A stretch of 33,765 nucleotides of DNA from Isoetes engelmannii (lineage: Eukaryota > Streptophyta > Lycopodiopsida > Isoetales > Isoetaceae), in the NCBI GenBank assembly GCA_011763485.2, contig JAANSK020259273.1, forward strand, positions 1-33,765, given 5' to 3'. The position numbers and the translations under genes are program-made. The notes under the pieces were generated by a model. That model had not been told where the DNA came from and did no database searches. It saw only the letters and a list, made by a program, of their open reading frames with translations. The stretch's first letter is position 1, and every line of letters begins with the position of its first letter. This document shows positions 28,723-33,765 of the stretch, one piece after another.

Positions 28723-30250
28723 TGACGCTCCCCGACCTTATACAATGCTCCCATCATATAAGTATGAGAAATCCCCCTCCCCAGCAGCACAACTACTGAG
28801 TCGGGCCCTCCGTCTAACCCGAACCACTTGTGATGGCCCAAGTGTCCAATTGAAGGACACGGAGGTGTCATTGGCCCCATTCCTCCACTGGGATATCCTA
28901 TATAGCAGAAGCACACATACATCTTAGCACAAGCCACAATACATATAAATAATATGCCACCTCAAGGGATGGCCCCTCCATCATCATCACGAACATTAAT
29001 ATACATCAAATAACATTCAAAATGCATCATAAATGAAGGCTCTACCCTAGGCGCAGACTCAATGGGGTCGACTGACGATTAGGGTCTCATGATAACAACA
29101 GACGGAATCATGACAATGGCGTTGGCTGGAATAGAACATTGGCTAGGGCAAGGGCTAGGGTAGTCCACTCCATCCGCCCCTTCTGTGCATACTTTGCAGA
29201 TAGGGTAAGACATGCTATAACGTGAATGTAACGTTCCGGAGACGTAAATCCCATGGAATCACTTTATGAGACGTACTCTCAGTTGCATCTCCTCGGTTCG
29301 ATGGGGCAGGAAAGGGACAAGTCCCTTCCAGGAGCATAATGGTTCCATGTGTGGCTGGAGAATGTAGCCCCCCTCCGGCGAACCACACCCGTACCCGACT
29401 TAGCCCCCCAAAATTCGTAGGTCGAGCGCAAACTTGCACCTATCGAGTCCATCTGACCCAGGCGGTGTCGAACCCATACCCGGCCCACACTCAGTGACCG
29501 ACTATAAGCCTAGCACACCAAAACGATAGCCAACCACAGTTGGATCCCGTTTCCACTTCACCATTAGGTCCCTTGTATGGTGCTCAATCACATGATAAAA
29601 TCTACAGTCAGGTGGGCTCTATGCATAGGCTGCAATTATTGGGATTTACGGGATTCTAGCTAGGAGCATCTACTACAATTCTACAGGCTCTTCAAGGTCT
29701 CTACTCCCCTTAATCCCACAAGCAGTACAATAGGTGCATCATAAAACTACCTTAATCCATCCATAACTTCAATTGTTCAATCAACATGTGAACTAATCAT
29801 CCATCTAAGCACCCAAGGGTCAGCTCCTATCTAGAAAGCCAAGCTAAATAATCCTACTAAACGGTATCCTGGCTAGAACCGTTGTCACGACGGCTCTCCA
29901 TCTTCTTCTTGGTTGAACAAGTTGCTGCTCCTCCTCCAAGCTGCTCCTCTTCTCCAAATCGATTTGAGGCAACTTGGGGAAGAAGCTCCAATTTGATTGA
30001 GTCCAAATCTAGCAGTTTCTCCGTAGTCAATCGAATTTGGCTAGGTGGCCTTCTATTTCCAATTAATAAGCTAATTAACTAATTAATTAGGCTTTAGTTA
30101 ATTAATTAGTTATTCAAATCTTTAATATTTTTAAGTGGCATTTAGCTAGCTAATTATCCTTAATGAATAATTAATAGTACATACGTATTCTTAATTATTC
30201 ATTGTGATGTGTCATGTATTTATACTTGTATAAATACCTGGAACATCACA
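28723..30250 (-). repeat. 3' LTR of the gypsy element
   Basis: About 1.53 kb. Its minus-strand start TGTGATGTTCC follows the PPT directly, and its end GGGGAGCGTCA matches the 5' LTR end next to the PBS. It contains an AT-rich palindrome (about 30078-30112, AACTAATTAATTA/TAATTAATTAGTT) and a TATA-like hairpin (GTATTTATAC/GTATAAATAC, about 30218-30238) near its 5' end. Confidence 0.8.
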
Positions 30251-30262
30251 TTCTCTGCCCCT
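30251..30262 (-). other. Polypurine tract of the gypsy element
   Basis: On the minus strand AGGGGCAGAGAA immediately precedes TGTGATG of the LTR. Just before it is DAEDNIIFKGQ-like coding sequence, the usual end of the internal region. Confidence 0.8.
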
Positions 30263-30679
30263 TAAAAATGATGTTGTCCTCAGCATCAAGACTACTCCAT
30301 GGGACTTCTGCACAATCGTGAAATTATAAGTTGCACAAAAGTTATCATTTTCAAGATGATCAAGTTTGAAATGACTTGTAGTGTGCAATTCATAGCTCTT
30401 ATTGACAGCTGTCGTGAGATGTGCTAAACTAACGGAATGGGCCAAAATTGACACAATTCAAGCATGCTATATTAGTTATTTAACATACTATGATCATCGT
30501 TTTGATCGAAGTCATTCATACAAAGCATATCACACTTAATTTTAAAATATATTAAAACACAATCCATAGGCCCTCAGTGGACCCTAACAAATGATGCAAG
30601 CATGAAGGGATCTGCTACTGTCCTTCGATGGTGTCCTGTGGTTCTTCTTCTGCTGACGCAGGCAGGTCAGTTGAGGTAG

Positions 30680-31600
30680 CAAGGCAGTCTTGCATGCGGT
30701 CACCCGAGCGAACGCATCGAAACATGCCTTATCTTTCATGAGCCTCTCTCGTGCTTCCTTAGGAATAGACTGCAGTATCTGTTACATGGCTTCCGGGGGG
30801 TTGCCGAAGTTCTCGGGATTCTGGTATGATGGCCCGGGTATTTCTTCCTCTAGACTGAGGGCTTCCTCTTATACCTCTGCCATAGACTTAGGATCAATTG
30901 CACGAACCATCCTCTTAAGATTTTCAGATAATCCCTCGATGTAGCCCTCCACGGCTCGCCTTTCCATTCGGTACATCAACCTAAATCGCATAAATTCATT
31001 AGAGTTGCTTGCACGAATGAATTGCCTTGCTGCAACGTGTAGAAGGTTTGGACCTGCTGATACTTATGGGCATGTGGAGGCAAATTTCCTAAACCTGCAC
31101 TTGTTCCTTACTGATCCATTGGCTTTGGCGTACCCCTTCCACCATATACGAGTAGGGCCAGTAAGACGAGTGGTGGCAACTTTCCCATTATCTTTATCGG
31201 TCATCCCATATGACTTACCAAATCCTTCATCTCATCGAGCCAAGACTCAGCATCTATTCCTGATCTGCTCTTGTCAGAGAACTGTGGAAGCTTCCGATTC
31301 TTTCATATACTAGTCATAGCTGCATCCACTGTCTTCTGATAATTCTTTTTACTAAACCTTGCCATCTCTGTTTTCGAGTCGGAGGAATCCGAGGAGTCCG
31401 AACCTGAACTAGAACTTTGAGACGGCATGGTCGTTTAGCACGTGCTTGATTAACATTCACTCCGCCAGGTGGGGGTGGTGGGGGTATTTGATTTGTGCCC
31501 TCGTGCGGTACCTCAGGTAGATCCACTTGCACCCTAGATGGCAGGTTCCTCTGTAACACATAAGCCTGAAGCTCTGCCATCTGCCTTTTTATAACCAATA
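30680..31600 (-). pseudogene. gag remnant of the gypsy element
   Basis: Minus-strand frames contain a glutamine- and proline-rich N-terminal part (QIPPPPPPGG), then after shifts FIRASNEFMRFRLMYRMERR, GYIEGLSENLKRMVRAIDP, EEALSLEEE and PGPSYQNPENFG. The block (F)...GL...(L)KR.VRA..P....E(A)...L..EEE is typical of Ty3/gypsy Gag (retrotrans_gag). Stops (as in AEV-TAA-EEA) and frameshifts show decay. No zinc knuckle is seen. Confidence 0.75.
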
Positions 31601-32047
31601 ACTCTTATTCCGGGGTAAGGTGTTTGGGGTCGATGGGGGTTGCCCAGAAAGCATTGCCTACCCCGTCTATGAAGAGAAGAGAAATGGTTATAGACGATAG
31701 TTGTGTACGGAACCAAAACTTTAATTAGAATAGCATACACAATGATCATTGATATATAGACATAATTCTACATATCATGCATGAGTTATATATATTTGTT
31801 AAGGAACTATATGTCGACGTTGGCTAGGATTCCCATAGCAATGCATCAAATACCCCTTCTGAACTTGACTTTGATTCATTGCACTAGGTTTGAGGCACAT
31901 TAGGCCATTTTCGATGCCGTAAAAGGACAACGCCGGGGTTGATACTAATGGCAATCTCTGCGGTAAAACCAGATGTGGTAAAGAGCCATCACTCTTTTCC
32001 TGAGTATAGAAGCCATCTGGACATCGTACTCAAGGTTGGCTTATAGG

Positions 32048-32623
32048 CTAGGAACCCGACCTACTTCTTGCAACAAATTGGGAGCGAAGAAGATCGAAAG
32101 GAACCTGAGGTCCATCTTGAATTCTTGAGCTATCTCCTCTCCTGACTGCTGAAGACCCTTGGGATGCTGAGATGGAAGTAGGGAGGGGTTTAGCCTTCTG
32201 AATACACTTCCATTTCAAAGCGGAAGAACTGTTCTTAACCATATCTCCCATGACTTGGGGCCGGATCTTGAAATATTCCTTTGCCAGTTGTGATGTAGAC
32301 TTGAGCTTCCATCTTAACTTCGAACTGGTTTCTCTTCTTGCTGCCTCTTCTTCTACTTGCCGAGCATATCCTTGCTCCGTGTGTCGATGTTGAAGTCTCT
32401 TCTCTAGCTTTATCTTATACCAAGTTGAAGTTTTATCTCTAGCTTTATCATAGATCTTGCTCCATGGGTATAAGGAGTTGAGGAGGAGCTGTACATCCAC
32501 CCAGGTAACTTCAGGGTGTTCTCGTTGAAGGAGATCTCTGTGATAGAAGTTGCGAACAATGTCAATAGGCTTTGGGATGAGCCATAGGTACAGAAAGGAG
32601 GGAGTGGCAGAGAAAGGTACCAC
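32048..32623 (-). CDS. Unrecognised 191-codon frame between PBS and gag
   Basis: This is the longest uninterrupted frame in the window apart from spliced genes. It starts MVPFSATPSFLYLWL, is rich in basic and glutamine residues (TSTWYKIKLEKRLQHRHTE, EEEAARRETSSKLRW) and has no motif I know. It lies where some plant Tat/Ogre gypsy elements carry an extra frame before gag, or it could be a captured host fragment. The surrounding gag is broken, so an intact frame here is odd, but chance cannot be excluded. A GGCTATGGCGGACG repeat (three copies, 32650-32710) lies just upstream of it on the minus strand. Confidence 0.35.
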   Translation of the reverse strand: MVPFSATPSFLYLWLIPKPIDIVRNFYHRDLLQREHPEVTWVDVQLLLNSLYPWSKIYDKARDKTSTWYKIKLEKRLQHRHTEQGYARQVEEEAARRETSSKLRWKLKSTSQLAKEYFKIRPQVMGDMVKNSSSALKWKCIQKAKPLPTSISASQGSSAVRRGDSSRIQDGPQVPFDLLRSQFVARSRSGS

Positions 32624-33112
32624 TTGGTCAAGGTCGGCTATGGCGGGCGAGCTTCAACTCCAGCGGCTATGGCGGACGACACTCAAGGTACAACGGCTAT
32701 GGCGGACGTCAGAACCCAAAAAGTTAAAAAGAAAAACTTTTTCTAAAAAGAAAAAAATTCAAAAAAAAAATTTACGATTCTTTTTTTAAATTTATAAGGC
32801 GGAAATATGCGCAATATACGGTTGTGCTGCAGGCCAAATACGTGCTCAACCTTTGATTTCCTGACCCAAAATGGCTGGCATAGCAAAAGTTTTTGGTTCA
32901 GACCTCCTGGGGCTGATTTCAATGGGGCTTTTAGGGGATCCTAGCTAATTCGGTCATTCCTGACTCACTCGCACCGAAATATCCTCCATCCAAGCTAGCT
33001 ACAAAAAGCTATGATGACTTTGAAGTATAGAGCTTATGTTAGCCTATTATAGCCTAATCTGTCTAACTAAGTGAGCCATGGCCAGTGCTATGATCCGGTC
33101 TACCAAGAACCT

Positions 33113-33125
33113 GGCTCTGATACCA
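33113..33125 (-). other. Primer binding site (initiator tRNA-Met type)
   Basis: TGGTATCAGAGCC on the minus strand, three bases from the LTR end, is complementary to the 3' end of plant initiator methionine tRNA, the commonest plant LTR-retrotransposon primer. Confidence 0.9.
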
Positions 33126-33128
33126 CTA

Positions 33129-33305
33129 TGATGCTCCCCGGCCCTATATGATGCTCCCATCGTATAAGTATGGGAAATCCCCCTCCCTAGCAACACAACT
33201 ACTGAGTCAGGTCCTCCATCTAACCTGAACCACTTGTGATGGCCCCAGTGTCCGAGTGAAGGACACGGAGGTGTCACTGGCCCCATTCCTTCACTGGGAT
33301 ATCCT
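33129..33305 (-). repeat. 5' LTR end of the gypsy element (partial)
   Basis: It matches 28723-28899 over 177 bp without gaps. Similarity to the 3' LTR stops abruptly after GGGATATCCT at 33305. The rest of the window does not match. Confidence 0.85.
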
Positions 33306-33490
33306 GGCCCCGACGACGGACGGGCAACTCCCCCACCTCAGAATCGCGAACTGTCTGTTCCAATGGACTCAAAGCGTCGGCATTAGCCAGGGGACCAAGT
33401 TTCGCGGGCAAAAGACCATCCCATCTCCAAGAAGATGCAAAGTAGTTCAAAAATTGCCTTTTCAAAATTTTCGACGTCTGCACGTAATGC

Positions 33491-33601
33491 GCGACGTTTT
33501 TAGCGACGTGGCACATCGCATGCGACGTAGTCAGACATGGCCCGCGACGTTGTCAGACGTGTCGGGCGACATGTCCGCGATATATTTGGTTATAGCGACG
33601 T
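33491..33601. repeat. Cluster of GCGACGT motifs
   Basis: Five exact GCGACGT copies (33491, 33503, 33522, 33544, 33595) plus near copies occur in 110 bp. Dense short subterminal motifs of this GCGACG type are a feature of CACTA (En/Spm) transposon ends. No terminal CACTA or inverted repeat was identified, so the assignment is tentative. Confidence 0.5.
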
Positions 33602-33765
33602 CATATGAATTTTCATATTTATGGTTTTGCTAACAAAGTTTTGCTACCAAATTATCCCACATGCATAACCTAGGCTTTATGTTGGGGTGCATAAGCATGC
33701 TACACCCTGTCACTTTTGGAACCTGCCAAAGTACCTGCACTAGGTACTTCTGGATTGGGTACTGT

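Larger units (their letters stand above)
28723..33765 (-). mobile_element. Ty3/gypsy-type LTR retrotransposon lacking pol, 5' LTR cut by window edge
   Basis: Oriented on the minus strand. The 3' LTR is 28723-30250 (starts TGTGATG, ends GCGTCA on the minus strand), the PPT is 30251-30262, gag remains lie at 30680-31600, an unknown 191-codon frame at 32048-32623, the PBS at 33113-33125, and the 5' LTR from 33129. The interior is only about 2.9 kb, and no protease, reverse transcriptase, RNase H or integrase motif is seen, so the element is non-autonomous by deletion. The first 177 bp of the two LTR ends align without gaps, with roughly 20 differences, so it is old. Confidence 0.85.

Noticed and set aside
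1-33765. Bacterial, plasmid or organellar DNA
   Set aside because: Spliced plant genes, plant LTR elements with a tRNA-Met PBS and plant LINE remains show nuclear plant DNA. The ParB-like/methyltransferase copies also have introns, so they are not a simple contaminant.

Overview
The window is nuclear DNA of a land plant. It has spliced genes with GT-AG introns of about 75 to 820 bp, a plastid-targeted enoyl-ACP reductase gene, a B3-domain gene, relics of other plant gene families (ARF, PP2C, USP, IPT), Ty1/copia, Ty3/gypsy and LINE remains, and much AT-rich filler. The high load of decayed, intron-containing gene fragments suggests a large, TE-rich genome such as a gymnosperm or fern. The lineage cannot be fixed from the sequence alone.

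Layout. 0.16-0.84 kb: Ty1/copia RNase H end and start of its LTR. 0.93-4.11 kb (+): decayed copy A of an unusual multi-exon gene whose protein appears to join a ParB/sulfiredoxin-like domain to a permuted (beta-class-like) DNA methyltransferase. 4.11-4.50 kb (-): LINE endonuclease fragment. 6.4-6.56 kb: foldback element. 6.6-10.4 kb (+): complete 12-exon MOD1/ENR gene, the best gene here. 10.9-11.26 kb (-): USP 3' fragment. 11.9-12.46 kb (+): ARF 5' exon relic, directly followed by a 3-exon B3-domain gene (12.51-13.48 kb). 15.4-16.2 kb (-): PP2C pseudogene. 18.0-20.0 kb: two more foldbacks, a SINE-like unit and a minisatellite. 22.7-22.9 kb (-): isopentenyltransferase exon relic. 23.5-27.9 kb (-): copy B of the ParB-like/methyltransferase gene, with clear splice sites but stop codons and frameshifts. 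28.7 kb to the right edge (-): a Ty3/gypsy element with LTR, PBS, PPT and gag remains but no recognisable pol; its 5' LTR is interrupted or truncated.

The main discovery candidates are three. (1) The two-copy ParB-like/DNA-methyltransferase family in a plant genome. (2) About 13 copies of a 24-bp palindrome (CAAATTGGGC, 4-nt loop, GCCCAATTTG) found only in the introns and 3' flank of copy B. (3) Three foldback elements that share a GC-rich core but have unrelated inverted arms. The two genes that look intact (MOD1 and the B3 gene) show no operon-like relation to each other. All assignments come from reading by eye; no database search was possible.
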